A stretch of 64,000 bases of DNA, taken from NCBI RefSeq assembly GCF_003024195.1, contig NZ_KZ679052.1, forward strand, positions 62,001-126,000, given 5' to 3'. The notes beneath the pieces are model-generated. The model saw nothing but the letters and a program-made list of their open reading frames with translations, searched no databases and was not told the origin of the DNA. The stretch comes from Streptomyces dioscori (GTDB taxonomy: Bacteria; Actinomycetota; Actinomycetes; Streptomycetales; Streptomycetaceae). Of the stretch, positions 1 through 9,800 are shown piece by piece; within the stretch, counting starts at the first letter, position 1, and each line of letters opens with the position of its first letter. Position numbers and translations under genes: made by a program.

Positions 1-1016
1 CCGTAGGTCTCCAGCAGGGAGCGGACCGCCTGCGCGCCGCCGTCGTCGCGGAACGCGAAGCGCTTGGTGAACTTGCGGAACAGGTCCCAGCACTCGTCCG
101 CGTCATTGCGGGTGAGGGTTTCGCGGATGGTGTCGTTGACCGCTTCGATGGAGTCGCCGTAGTCGAGATAGGCGGTCGTGTCGGAGTGCACGAGCAGATG
201 CCCGTCGGCCAGTTCCATCGCGTCCAGGCGGGCCATCCACTGCAGATGATGGTCCTGGAGACGTTCCATGTCGGTCTTCTGGCCGCCGTTGAGCAGCCAG
301 GCGGCCTGGAAGGTGGCGGTTCCCGCGCCGGAGTTGACGGGGGTGTCCCCGAACCGCCTGGCGCCCAGGAGCAGCAACTCGTGGTTGCCCATCAGCGCCT
401 TGCAGTAGCCGCCGACCGCGGCGGCCTCGGCGGAGAGCCGCATCACGAGGTCGATGACGCCGATCCCGTCGGGCCCGCGGTCGGTGAAGTCACCGAGGAA
501 CCACAGCCGGGAGGTCCCGGCCGCCCAGCGGCCTTCGAGGTCGATGAGCCCCTTCTCGTGCAGCGCGGAGACGAGTTCGTCGAGGTAGCCGTGCACGTCG
601 CCGACGACGTACAGCGGACCGGGACCCTCCTCGGGCTGCGGAATCCGACCGGCCTCGGGGTCGACCGGCATCTGAACCGTGTCACCGCGGTTGATGACCG
701 GCAGATCGCGCTCGGTCGGCGTGTAGCCCTCCGGCTCGGCGGCGGGGACGCCGGCCTCACCGTTCGGCGGTCCGCCCGCGTAGGAACCGGACCGGACGTA
801 CGGCTCCGGGGGCCCGGTGTACGGGTCGGCGGCCTGGTCGTACGGCTCGGCGGAGCGGTCGTACGGTTCGGCCGGCCGGTCGTACTGCCCGGGCGGTGCC
901 GGGTGCGGTCCGGGCGGCTGCGCGTACGGACCGGCTTCGTGGACGTACGCCGGTACGCGGAAGTCGCGCACCGTCGGCGTCCGCATCTCGGGTCCCTGAC
1001 CGGCCCCCTGAGTCAT
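1..1016 (-). CDS. Metallophosphoesterase (PPP-like), C-terminus beyond window
   Basis: Calcineurin-like phosphoesterase that probably hydrolyses phosphoester or phosphoprotein substrates in the cytoplasm; the substrate is unknown. The frame stays open to the left edge, so the C-terminus is missing. The metal-binding blocks GDVHG, GDFTDRG and GNHE appear in order, with the canonical His and Asp residues. The first ~100 residues are rich in Pro, Tyr and Asp with a repeated EPYD-type unit, typical of a disordered leader and not part of the catalytic fold. The ATG at 1016 was chosen because GGAGG lies 8-9 bases upstream. A TATGAT hexamer on the minus strand at 1096-1101 could be its -10 box, but no good -35 is seen. 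The enzyme class is secure; the role is not. Confidence 0.85.
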   Translation of the reverse strand, partial: MTQGAGQGPEMRTPTVRDFRVPAYVHEAGPYAQPPGPHPAPPGQYDRPAEPYDRSAEPYDQAADPYTGPPEPYVRSGSYAGGPPNGEAGVPAAEPEGYTPTERDLPVINRGDTVQMPVDPEAGRIPQPEEGPGPLYVVGDVHGYLDELVSALHEKGLIDLEGRWAAGTSRLWFLGDFTDRGPDGIGVIDLVMRLSAEAAAVGGYCKALMGNHELLLLGARRFGDTPVNSGAGTATFQAAWLLNGGQKTDMERLQDHHLQWMARLDAMELADGHLLVHSDTTAYLDYGDSIEAVNDTIRETLTRNDADECWDLFRKFTKRFAFRDDGGAQAVRSLLETY

Positions 1017-1207
1017 CGACCCCTCCACCACCATCGCGCCGCATCTGCACCGCGTCGGACTGCCTGGTCGCAGCGGCCCGCGGTGTCGTCCGCCCATCAT
1101 AGGAATGCGGATCGCGCCATGTGATGACCCAGGGGTGGTGAATCGGAGCAGAACCCCAGTTCACCGTGGTTTTCTCCCGAATTGGGAGGGCCTTTCCGCG
1201 TCGGAGG

Positions 1208-2320
1208 TCACCCCTGCTCCGGAGACCGCGGTGGACTGACGGTCGTCCGTGGCGGCCGTCGCTCGGAGGAGGTGCGCACGATCAGCTCCGTCGGTATCAC
1301 CTGCTCGACCGGTTGGTCCGATTCGACCCCCTCGATGGCGTCGATGAGGAGCTGGACCACGGCCGTGCCGATTCGTCTCGGTTTGAGCGAGAGTGTCGTG
1401 ACGGGCGGTTCGGTGTTGGCGTAGACGGTGGACTCGCTGCAGCACACGAGCAGCAGGTCGTCCGGTACGCGCAGGCCGTAGCGCCGCGCCGCCGCGAGGA
1501 GGTCGGTGCCGTTCGGGTCGAACAGACCGTAGACGGCGTCGGGACGGTCGGGCCGGGCGAGCAGCCGGTCGGCGGCCACCGCTCCCGCGCACGGATCGTG
1601 CGCGGGATAGGCCTCGTACACGGGATCCTGGCCCACACGCTCGCACCAGCGGAGGTACGCGGTCGTCGACAGGTGCGTGTACGTGTCCGTGGTCGTCCCG
1701 GTCAGCAGGCCGATCCTGCGGGCTCCGGCGGCGGCCAGGTGGTCGAGGATGCCGAGGACCGCGGCCTCGTGGTCGTTGTCCACCCAGGCGGTCACCGGCA
1801 GCGAGCCGGCCGGGCGGCCGTCCGAGACCACCGGTAATCCCTGGCGGACGAGTTCGCTGACGACCGGGTCCTGGTCGGAGGGGTCGATGACGACCGTCCC
1901 GTCCAGGGCCACGTTCGACCACACGTCGTGGCGCGAGGTCGCCGGGAGGATGACCAGGGCGTAGCCCCGGGCGAGCGCGGCCGAGGTGGCGGCTCTGGCC
2001 ATCTCCGCGAAGTACGCGAACTCCGTGAAGGTGAAAGGTTCGTCCCCGTAGGTCGTCACGGTCAGGCCGATGAGGCCCGACTTGCCGGTACGGAGGGTTC
2101 GGGCCGCCGCGGAGGGCCGGTAGCCCAGCCGATCGGCGACCTCGCGGACATGGCGTCTGGTGGCGTCCGGGAGCCGTCCCTTGCCGTTGAGGGCGTCGGA
2201 GACCGTCGTGATGGAGACTCCGGCGGCCGCGGCCACGTCTCTGATGCCCGCCCGGCCCGGCCGGTTTCCTCGACGCGAGGTATCCGACCGGCTCACCTGG
2301 TGCTTCCCTGCTGCTGTCAT
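1208..2320 (-). CDS. LacI-family transcriptional regulator
   Basis: Repressor of the LacI/GalR family, 370 residues. The N-terminal helix-turn-helix (about residues 24-45, IRDVAAAAGVSITTVSDAL) is followed by the hinge with RPSAAARTL and by a periplasmic-binding-protein-like effector domain, which normally binds a sugar. An open frame continues 22 codons upstream, but the family start is best fitted by the ATG at 2320, just before a Ser/Arg-rich lead. No sugar genes adjoin it: upstream lies a 431-bp gap and then a divergent aminotransferase, so the regulon cannot be guessed from context. A TACTAT hexamer about 11 bases before the ATG would fit a very short or absent leader, but this is weak. 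Confidence 0.85.
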   Translation of the reverse strand: MTAAGKHQVSRSDTSRRGNRPGRAGIRDVAAAAGVSITTVSDALNGKGRLPDATRRHVREVADRLGYRPSAAARTLRTGKSGLIGLTVTTYGDEPFTFTEFAYFAEMARAATSAALARGYALVILPATSRHDVWSNVALDGTVVIDPSDQDPVVSELVRQGLPVVSDGRPAGSLPVTAWVDNDHEAAVLGILDHLAAAGARRIGLLTGTTTDTYTHLSTTAYLRWCERVGQDPVYEAYPAHDPCAGAVAADRLLARPDRPDAVYGLFDPNGTDLLAAARRYGLRVPDDLLLVCCSESTVYANTEPPVTTLSLKPRRIGTAVVQLLIDAIEGVESDQPVEQVIPTELIVRTSSERRPPRTTVSPPRSPEQG

Positions 2321-2751
2321 GGCGAGCCGATAGTAGGGCTCATGCGGTGGGGTAGTGCGGACGCATATGCACTCGTTGACAGGCACGTTTCTGCATGGTC
2401 ATCAGTGCGCAACTCCCTTGGAAAGCAAGGGAGTTGACCGTTTCAATGGCAGTACGTCACTTGTCGACGCGCATGAGCCTGCCAAAGGGGCCATGTCTCG
2501 AAGAGGTCTCAACTCACCTTCACGAGGGATGCGCGCCACGGCGCGAGCCACCGGCGCGGGCTGTGACGAGCAGCGCGCCCCCTCTTTCGTACGCCTTCGT
2601 GCGGTGATGCCCGGGAGTGCGCACACGGATCGTCGGTGCCGGCCGGGAGGTCGGTCCCGGCCGTACTCAGCGGCTCCGAATCCTCTTAAGGTGAGCAGTA
2701 TTGGTAGCCGGTGGTGGTGATGAGCCGGAGACGGTCACAAGGAGGACTGCG
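2321..2751. other. 431-bp divergent intergenic region
   Basis: Control region between the LacI-type gene (leftward) and the aminotransferase gene (rightward). Apart from the hairpin at 2410-2436 I see no gene-like frame with a ribosome-binding site. Short open frames here lack starts with a Shine-Dalgarno sequence. AAGGAGG at 2739-2745 belongs to the downstream gene. Confidence 0.6.
2410..2436. promoter_or_regulatory. 10-bp inverted repeat, operator or attenuator-like
   Basis: CAACTCCCTT and its exact complement flank a 7-base spacer. It sits about 90 bp before the LacI-type start and 316 bp before the aminotransferase start, with no T-tract, so it is more likely a protein-binding site or mRNA hairpin than a terminator. 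LacI autoregulation is possible, but the sequence is not a typical LacI operator with a central CG. Confidence 0.4.
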
Positions 2752-3831
2752 GTGAGCGAGACGAGCCCGAAGCTGCGAGCCGAGCTGGAGGGTATCCCCA
2801 CGTACAAGCCCGGGAAGCCCGCGGCCGCGGACGGTCCGGTGGCGTACAAGCTGTCCTCCAACGAGAACCCCTATCCGCCGCTGCCGGGTGTGCTGGAGAG
2901 CGTGAGCGCGGCGGCCGGGTCCTTCAACCGCTACCCCGACATGGCGTGCACGGGGCTGATGAACGAGCTGGCGAACCGGTTCGGGGTACCGCTCACGCAT
3001 CTGGCCACCGGAACCGGATCGGTCGGCGTCGCCCAGCAACTGGTGCAGGCGACCTCCGGACCGGGCGACGAGGTGATCTACGCCTGGCGGTCCTTCGAGG
3101 CGTACCCGATCATCACCCGCGTCAGCGGGGCGACGCCGGTCCAGGTGCCGCTGACGCCGGGGGACATCCACGACCTCGACGCGATGGCGGACGCGATCAC
3201 CGACCGGACCCGGCTGATTTTCGTCTGCAACCCCAACAACCCGACGGGTACGGCCGTGCGCCGGGCCGAGCTGGAACGATTCCTCGACCGGGTGCCGGGC
3301 GACGTCCTGGTGGTTCTCGACGAGGCGTACCGGGAGTTCGTACGCGATGCCGAGGTGCCGGACGGCGTCGAGCTGTACCGGGAGCGGCCGAACGTGTGCG
3401 TGCTGCGTACGTTCTCCAAGGCGTACGGTCTCGCCGGGCTGCGGGTCGGCTTCGCGATCGCTCATGAGCCGGTGGCGGCTGCGCTGCGCAAGACGGCCGT
3501 GCCGTTCGGGGTGAGCCAGCTCGCTCAGGACGCGGCGGTCGCCTCGCTGCGCGCCGAGGACGAGCTGCTCGGACGGGTCGGTTCGCTGGTCTCCGAGCGC
3601 ACGCGGGTGGTCGAGACGCTGCGCGGTCAGGGCTGGACGGTGCCGGACACCCAGGCGAACTTCGTGTGGCTGCGGCTCGGGGAGCGCACGGTCGACTTCG
3701 CCGCCGTGTGCGAGCAGGCCGGGGTCGTGGTGCGGCCGTTCTCGGGCGAGGGCGTCCGGGTGACGGTGGGCGAGACCGAGGCCAACGACATCTTCCTGAA
3801 GACGACGGAGAGCTTCCGCAAGGAGATCTAG
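2752..3831 (+). CDS. HisC-like PLP aminotransferase
   Basis: Fold-type I aminotransferase of the histidinol-phosphate/aromatic aminotransferase group, 359 residues. It would move an amino group from glutamate to imidazole-acetol phosphate or an aromatic keto acid. Seen in the sequence: SSNENPYPP near the start, CNPNNPTGT, and FSKAYGLAGLR with the PLP-binding lysine. The GTG at 2752 is chosen because AAGGAGG ends 6 bases before it; an in-frame TTG at 2701 has no such site. It stands alone, outside a his operon, so it could be a second HisC or a phenylalanine/tyrosine aminotransferase (pheA lies 24 kb away). A strong terminator follows. Confidence 0.88.
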   Translation: MSETSPKLRAELEGIPTYKPGKPAAADGPVAYKLSSNENPYPPLPGVLESVSAAAGSFNRYPDMACTGLMNELANRFGVPLTHLATGTGSVGVAQQLVQATSGPGDEVIYAWRSFEAYPIITRVSGATPVQVPLTPGDIHDLDAMADAITDRTRLIFVCNPNNPTGTAVRRAELERFLDRVPGDVLVVLDEAYREFVRDAEVPDGVELYRERPNVCVLRTFSKAYGLAGLRVGFAIAHEPVAAALRKTAVPFGVSQLAQDAAVASLRAEDELLGRVGSLVSERTRVVETLRGQGWTVPDTQANFVWLRLGERTVDFAAVCEQAGVVVRPFSGEGVRVTVGETEANDIFLKTTESFRKEI

Positions 3832-3893
3832 CCGAGCTGTCGGCTTCGAGCCCATGGGCCTCCAGCCGGACCGTCGGCAAGAGGCTGTTGATC

Positions 3894-3933
3894 AAGGCCC
3901 TGGCACCCCGCGAGAGCGAGGGGCCAGGGCCTT
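3894..3933. terminator. Terminator after the aminotransferase gene
   Basis: AAGGCCCTGG pairs exactly with CCAGGGCCTT, and an inner CCCC/GGGG extends the stem. It lies 60 bp past the stop codon and isolates the aminotransferase from the cyd promoter downstream. No long T-run follows, as is usual in Streptomyces. Confidence 0.75.
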
Positions 3934-4048
3934 GTGGCGTTCGTCTCGTTCTTTGCTCCTGCGCGCCTCTGACCTGGTGTTTCGTGCCAGATAAGCCAGG
4001 TCCCGCAGCAAGGTACCCCCACCTGTCACCGCTCGAACGGGCATGCGT

Positions 4049-4080
4049 CATAATTGCTTGTGAATGTGAACGCGTTCACA
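4049..4080 (+). promoter_or_regulatory. Rex operator (ROP) and probable cydA promoter
   Basis: TGTGAACGCGTTCACA at 4065-4080 is a perfect palindrome and matches the Rex operator consensus TGTGAAC-N3-TTCACA known from S. coelicolor. There Rex represses cydABCD and releases DNA when the NADH/NAD+ ratio rises under oxygen limitation. A CATAAT -10-like hexamer at 4049-4054 lies just upstream, so the operator would cover the start of transcription. The cydA start is 84 bp downstream of the operator. The site is read directly; the regulatory mode is established for the genus. Confidence 0.92.
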
Positions 4081-4164
4081 AGCGCGTCCCATTTGCTCCC
4101 TGGATGTCTGGGGCAAGCGGGACAAACTGCCGCGGTTACCACGGCGACGTAAGGAGTTGACGAC

Positions 4165-5670
4165 GTGGAATTGGCTTTGGCGCCGGAGACGATAGCGCGA
4201 TGGCAGTTCGGCATCACCACCGTCTACCACTTCCTCTTCGTCCCGCTCACGATCTCGCTCGCCGCGCTCACCGCGGGCCTGCAGACCGCCTGGGTGCGCA
4301 CGGAGAAGGAGAAGTACCTCAGAGCCACCAAGTTCTGGGGCAAGCTCTTCCTGATCAACATCGCGATGGGCGTCGTCACGGGCATCGTGCAGGAGTTCCA
4401 GTTCGGCATGAACTGGTCCGACTACTCACGCTTCGTCGGTGACGTCTTCGGTGCCCCGCTCGCCTTCGAGGCCCTGATCGCCTTCTTCTTCGAGTCCACG
4501 TTCATCGGACTCTGGATCTTCGGCTGGGACAAACTGCCGAAGAAGATCCACCTGGCGTGCATCTGGATGGTCTCGATCGGCACGCTGCTCTCCGCGTACT
4601 TCATCCTCGCGGCCAACTCCTGGATGCAGCACCCGGTCGGCTACCGCATCAACGAGCAGAAGGGGCGCGCCGAGCTCACCGACTTCTGGCTGGTCCTGAC
4701 CCAGAACACCGCGCTCAACCAGGTGTTCCACAGCTTCTCGGCCGCCTTCCTGACGGGTGGTGCCTTCATGGTGGGCATCGCGGCGTTCCACCTGATGCGC
4801 AAGAAGCACATCCCGGTGATGCGGACCTCGCTGCGGCTCGGCCTGGTCACCATGGCCGTCGGCGGCCTCCTCACCGCGATCAGCGGAGACACCCTCGGCA
4901 AGGTCATGTACGAGCAGCAGCCCATGAAGATGGCCGCAGCCGAGGCCCTGTGGGACGGCGAGGAGCCCGCGCCCTTCTCCGTGTTCGCCTACGGGGACGT
5001 CGACAAGGGGCACAACTCGGTGGCCCTGGAGATCCCCGGGCTCCTGTCCTTCCTCGCCCACAGCGACTTCGACTCGTACGTGCCCGGCATCAACGACACC
5101 AACAAGGCCGAGCAGGAGAAGTTCGGCCCCGGCGACTACAAGCCCATCGTCCCCGTCGCCTACTGGGGCTTCCGCTGGATGATCGGCTTCGGCATGGCGT
5201 CCTTCTCCCTGGGCCTGCTGGGACTGTGGCTGACCCGGAAGAGGTTCCTGCTGCCGGCCGCCCGGCGGACGGGGGAGGACGAGGTGCCACACCTGGTGCT
5301 GCTGAGGAAGCCGCTCGGGTCCAGACTCACCCGGCTGTACTGGCTCCTGGCGGTCTGGACGATGGCCTTCCCGCTGATCGCCAACTCGTGGGGCTGGATC
5401 TTCACCGAGATGGGCCGCCAGCCCTGGGTCGTCTACGGCGTCATGCAGACCCGGGACGCGGTCTCCCCCGGTGTGTCGCAGACCGAGATGATCATCTCGC
5501 TGGCCGTTCTGACGACGATCTACGCCATCCTCGCCGTCATCGAGGTGAAGCTGCTCGCGAAGTACATCAAGGCCGGACCGCCCGAGCTCACCGAGGCCGA
5601 CCTCAACCCGCCCACGAAGATCGGCGGCGACCCCCGGGACGCCGACAAGCCGATGGCCTTCTCGTACTAG
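4165..5670 (+). CDS. cydA: Cytochrome bd oxidase subunit I
   Basis: Quinol-oxidising subunit of the high-affinity bd-type terminal oxidase in the cell membrane; with CydB it reduces oxygen to water without proton pumping. 501 residues, multi-span. The heme and proton-path residues of E. coli CydA are found with a constant offset of three: His22, Glu102, Glu110 and His189. GRQPW stands at 417-421, and Met339 sits where the b558 methionine is expected. The Q-loop is of the short type. The GTG start has AAGGAG 8 bases upstream. It is first in cydA-cydB(-cydCD), controlled by the Rex operator 84 bp upstream, so expression should rise when oxygen is low. Confidence 0.97.
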   Translation: MELALAPETIARWQFGITTVYHFLFVPLTISLAALTAGLQTAWVRTEKEKYLRATKFWGKLFLINIAMGVVTGIVQEFQFGMNWSDYSRFVGDVFGAPLAFEALIAFFFESTFIGLWIFGWDKLPKKIHLACIWMVSIGTLLSAYFILAANSWMQHPVGYRINEQKGRAELTDFWLVLTQNTALNQVFHSFSAAFLTGGAFMVGIAAFHLMRKKHIPVMRTSLRLGLVTMAVGGLLTAISGDTLGKVMYEQQPMKMAAAEALWDGEEPAPFSVFAYGDVDKGHNSVALEIPGLLSFLAHSDFDSYVPGINDTNKAEQEKFGPGDYKPIVPVAYWGFRWMIGFGMASFSLGLLGLWLTRKRFLLPAARRTGEDEVPHLVLLRKPLGSRLTRLYWLLAVWTMAFPLIANSWGWIFTEMGRQPWVVYGVMQTRDAVSPGVSQTEMIISLAVLTTIYAILAVIEVKLLAKYIKAGPPELTEADLNPPTKIGGDPRDADKPMAFSY

Positions 5671-5687
5671 GCCCAGGGAGCTGAGTC

Positions 5688-6692
5688 ATGGAACTTCACG
5701 ACATCTGGTTCGTCCTCATCGCCGTCCTGTGGACCGGCTACTTCTTCCTGGAGGGCTTCGACTTCGGGATCGGCGTCCTCACCAAGCTGCTCGCCCGCGA
5801 CCGGACCGAGAAGCGGGTCCTGATCAACACCATCGGCCCGGTCTGGGACGGCAACGAGGTGTGGCTGCTCTCGGCGGGAGGTGCGACCTTCGCCGCCTTC
5901 CCCGAGTGGTACGCCACGCTCTTCTCCGGCTTCTACCTGCCCCTGCTGCTCATCCTCGTCTGCCTGATCCTGCGCGGAGTCGCCTTCGAGTACCGGGCCA
6001 AGCGGCCCGAGGAGCAGTGGCAGCGCAACTGGGAGAACGCGATCTTCTGGACCTCGCTGCTCCCGGCGTTCCTGTGGGGTGTGGCCTTCGGCAACATCGT
6101 CCGGGGCGTGAAGATCGACCAGAACTTCGAGTACGTGGGCAGCCTCGGGGATCTGCTCAACCCGTACGCAGTCCTGGGCGGGCTGGTGACGCTGACGCTG
6201 TTCACCTTCCACGGCGCGGTGTTCGCGGCGCTCAAGACCCTCGGTGACATCCGGGAACGGGCCCGGAAGCTGGCGCTGCGGCTCGGAGTGATGACGGCCG
6301 TGCTCGCGCTGGTCTTCCTGCTCTGGACCCAGGTCGAGAACGGTGACGGCAAGAGCCTGGTCGCGCTGGTCGTGGCAGTGGTCGCGCTGGTCGCGGCGAT
6401 CGGAGCGAACCAGGCGGGGCGTGAGGGCTGGGCCTTCGGGCTGTCGGGCCTCACCATCGTCGCCGCGGTCGCGATGCTGTTCCTGACGCTCTTCCCGAAC
6501 GTCATGCCGTCCTCGCTGAACGACGAGTGGAGCCTCACGGTCACCAACGCCTCGTCGAGCCCGTACACGCTGAAGATCATGACCTGGTGTGCGGTGATCG
6601 CTACACCGGTGGTCATGCTCTACCAGGGCTGGACGTACTGGGTGTTCCGTAAGCGGATCGGTACCCAGCACATCGCTGACGCCGTGCACTGA
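5688..6692 (+). CDS. cydB: Cytochrome bd oxidase subunit II
   Basis: Second membrane subunit of the bd oxidase, 334 residues with about eight or nine hydrophobic spans. The family signature EGFDFGIG is at residues 22-29, followed by the conserved GPVWDGNEVWL block. The gene begins 17 bp after cydA with GGAGCTGAGTC before the ATG, so the two are surely co-transcribed. Three parS sites follow in the 100 bp after its stop, before cydCD. Nothing is truncated. Confidence 0.97.
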   Translation: MELHDIWFVLIAVLWTGYFFLEGFDFGIGVLTKLLARDRTEKRVLINTIGPVWDGNEVWLLSAGGATFAAFPEWYATLFSGFYLPLLLILVCLILRGVAFEYRAKRPEEQWQRNWENAIFWTSLLPAFLWGVAFGNIVRGVKIDQNFEYVGSLGDLLNPYAVLGGLVTLTLFTFHGAVFAALKTLGDIRERARKLALRLGVMTAVLALVFLLWTQVENGDGKSLVALVVAVVALVAAIGANQAGREGWAFGLSGLTIVAAVAMLFLTLFPNVMPSSLNDEWSLTVTNASSSPYTLKIMTWCAVIATPVVMLYQGWTYWVFRKRIGTQHIADAVH

Positions 6693-6713
6693 GGCTCATC
6701 AATCCGGGGGCAT

Positions 6714-6727
6714 GTTTCACGTGAAAC
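6714..6727. promoter_or_regulatory. parS site 1 (ParB-binding)
   Basis: Exact GTTTCACGTGAAAC, the 14-bp Streptomyces parS consensus bound by ParB for chromosome segregation. Here it is the centre of a 20-bp perfect palindrome (6711-6730) directly after cydB. Confidence 0.9.
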
Positions 6728-6749
6728 ATGCCTCATGAGAAGAAGGTGT

Positions 6750-6763
6750 GTTTCACGTGAAAC
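6750..6763. promoter_or_regulatory. parS site 2 (ParB-binding)
   Basis: Exact GTTTCACGTGAAAC, embedded in a 26-bp perfect palindrome (6744-6769). It starts 36 bp after the start of site 1. Confidence 0.9.
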
Positions 6764-6786
6764 ACACCTGCTTGACCCAAGGGTGT

Positions 6787-6800
6787 GTTTCACGTGAAAC
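6787..6800. promoter_or_regulatory. parS site 3, overlapping the cydCD start
   Basis: Exact GTTTCACGTGAAAC, 37 bp after the start of site 2. The GTG inside the site (6794) is the favoured start codon of cydCD, so the parS palindrome also serves as translation-initiation sequence. Confidence 0.88.
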
Positions 6801-9800
6801 CGATCGACCCACGACTTCTTCGATACGCCCGCGCCACCCGTCTCTTCCTGATGGCGGTCGTGGGACTGGGAGTTGTGGGAGCGGGGCTGGTCGTCGCTCA
6901 GGCCATGCTCATCGCCGAAGTGGTGGTGGGCGCCTTCCAGCACGGACTGTCGACGGCTGAACTCCGCACACCACTCATGCTGTTGGCGGCTGTTGCGGTC
7001 GGTCGTGCGCTCATCTCCTGGCTCACCGAACTCGCGGCGCACCGGGCGAGCGCGGCGGTCAAGTCGGAGCTGCGGGGACGGTTGCTGGAACGGGCCGGTG
7101 CGCTCGGTCCGGAGTGGCTGAGCGGGCAGCGGACAGGCTCACTGATCGCGCTCGCCACCCGAGGGGTGGACGCCCTTGACGACTACTTCTCGCGCTATCT
7201 GCCGCAGTTGGGGCTCGCGGTGGTCGTACCCGTCGCCGTCCTCGCGCGGATCGTCACCGAGGACTGGGTGTCGGCGGCGATCATCGTCGGCACGCTGCCG
7301 CTCATTCCGATCTTCATGATGCTCATCGGCTGGGTCACGCAGTCCCAGATGGACCGCCAGTGGCATCTGCTGTCCCGACTCTCGGGGCACTTCCTGGACG
7401 TCGTCGCGGGGTTGCCCACGCTCAAGGTCTTCGGGCGGGCCAAGGCGCAGGCCGAGTCCATCCGGCGGATCACCGGGGAGTACCGGCAGGCGACCATGCG
7501 GACCCTGCGCATCGCCTTCATCTCGTCCTTCGCACTGGAGCTGCTCGCCACGATCTCGGTCGCCCTGGTCGCCGTGACCATCGGAATGCGGCTCGTCCAC
7601 GGCGAGATGGAGCTGTACGACGGACTGGTCGTGCTGATCCTCGCCCCCGAGGCCTATCTGCCGCTGAGGCAGGTAGGGGCGCAGTACCACGCGGCGGCGG
7701 AGGGGCTGTCGGCCGCCGAGGAGATCTTCTCGGTCCTGGAGACGCCGGTGCGGGAGCCCGGGACCGGTGTCGCGCCCGCCTCCGGGGAGCTGCGCTTCGA
7801 CGGAGTGACGGTCCGCTACCCCGGGCGGTCGTCCGACGCCGTGTCGGACGTGTCCTTCGCGGTCCGGCCCGGCGAGACGGTGGCGCTCGTCGGCCCCAGC
7901 GGCGTCGGCAAGACGACTCTTCTCAACGTGCTGCTGGGGTTCGTCCGGCCCACGGAGGGGCGGGTCGAGGTCGGGGGAGTCGATCTGACGGACGCCGACC
8001 CGGAGCAGTGGCGTTCGCATGTCGCCTGGGTGCCGCAGCGGCCCCATCTGTTCGCCGGGTCCGTCGCCGAGAACGTACGGCTGGCGCGGCCGGAGGCGGA
8101 CGACTCCGCGGTGCGGGAGGCGCTGGCCGACGCGGGGGCCCTGGAGTTCGTGGACGCGCTCCCCGACGGACCGCACACGCTCCTGGGCGAGGACGGTGCC
8201 GGGCTCTCCGCCGGGCAGCGGCAACGGCTCGCCCTGGCCCGGGCCTTTCTCGCGGACCGGCCGGTGCTGCTCCTGGACGAGCCGACGGCCTCGCTCGACG
8301 GGGCGACCGAGGCCGAGGTGGTGGCGGCGGTCCGGCGCCTCGCCGTCGGACGGACCGTCCTCCTGGTCGTCCACCGGCCGGCCCTGCTGGCGGTGGCCGA
8401 CCGTGTGGTGCGCCTGGAACCGGCGGCTTCGGCGGACCAGGCCGCCGCAATGCCCGGCGGTACGCGGCCGAGCCACTCCGACGTGGTGGCGTCAGCACCC
8501 GCGGCGGACGCGGGGAAGACGGCCCCGATCCCGGAGGGGCGGGGTGACGTGCTCGCGCGCGTACGTGCCATGGCCGGGCCGCGCAGGGGGCGGCTCGCGC
8601 TGGCCCTCCTGCTCGGCAGTCTCGCGCTCGGAAGCGCCGTCGGTCTCATGGCCACCTCGGGCTGGCTGATCTCCAGGGCCTCCCAGCAGCCGCCCGTGCT
8701 GTATCTGATGGTCGCCGTGACGGCCACGCGGGCCTTCGGGATCGGGCGGGCCGTCTTCCGGTACGCCGAGCGGCTGGTGTCGCACGAGGCGGTGCTGCGG
8801 ATGCTCGCCGACACCAGGGTCGCCGTGTACCGGCGCCTCGAACGGCTGGCGCCCGCCGGACTGCGGACCACCCGGCGCGGTGATCTGCTCTCGCGGCTCG
8901 TCAGCGATGTCGACGCGCTGCAGGACTACTGGCTGCGCTGGCTGCTGCCCGCCGCCGCGGCGGCCGTCGTGTCCGCCGGTTCGGTCGGCTTCACGGCCTG
9001 GCTGCTGCCCGAGGCGGGTGCCGTGCTCGCCGTCGGGCTGCTGGCCGCGGGCGTGGGCGTCCCGCTGGTGACCGGAGCCGTCGCGCGCCGCGCCGAACGC
9101 CGGCTGGCACCGGCACGCGGTGTCCTGGCGACCCGGGTGGCCGACCTCCTCACGGGAACCGCCGAGTTGACCGTCGCGGGCGCCCTGCCCGCCCGTACCG
9201 CCGAGGCGCGGCGGGCCGACGCCGAGCTCACCCGCATCACCTCGCGCGCCGCCACCGCCACCGCGCTCGGTGACGGACTGACCGCGTTGATCTCCGGCCT
9301 CACCGTCACGGCCGCCGCACTCGTCGGCGCTCAGGCGGTCGTCGACGGGCGCCTCAGCGGCGTTGCGACGGCCGTCGTCGTCCTCACCCCCCTGGCCGCC
9401 TTCGAGGCCGTCCTGGGGCTGCCGCTCGCCGCCCAGTACCGACAGCGGGTACGCAGGAGCGCGGAGCGCGTGTACGAGGTCCTGGACGCGCCCGAGCCCG
9501 TACGGGAACCGGAGCGGCCGGTGAAGGCGCCCGCATCGCCGTTCCCGGTCGTGGTGAAGGACCTGGCCGCCCGATACGAGGGACAGGAGCGGGACGCGGT
9601 CGCCGGGGTGGACCTGGTGCTCGAACAAGGGCGCAGGACCGCTGTCGTCGGGCCGTCCGGATCCGGCAAGACGACGCTGGCCCAGGTGCTGCTGCGCTTC
9701 CTGGACCCACGCGGAGGGACGTACACGCTGGGGGGTGTGGACGCGTACGGCATGGACGGCGACGACGTACGGCGACTGGTCGGGCTCTGTGCGCAGGACG

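Noticed and set aside
186..1124. Rightward 312-codon frame at the left edge
   Set aside because: Antisense to the metallophosphoesterase, which has complete motifs on the minus strand.
2686..3855. Leftward 389-codon frame
   Set aside because: Antisense shadow of the HisC-like aminotransferase; His/Arg-rich with no motif.
6711..6769. Rho-independent terminator between cydB and cydCD
   Set aside because: The hairpins are real palindromes, but they match parS exactly and no T-run follows; cydCD is expected to be read together with cydAB at least in part.
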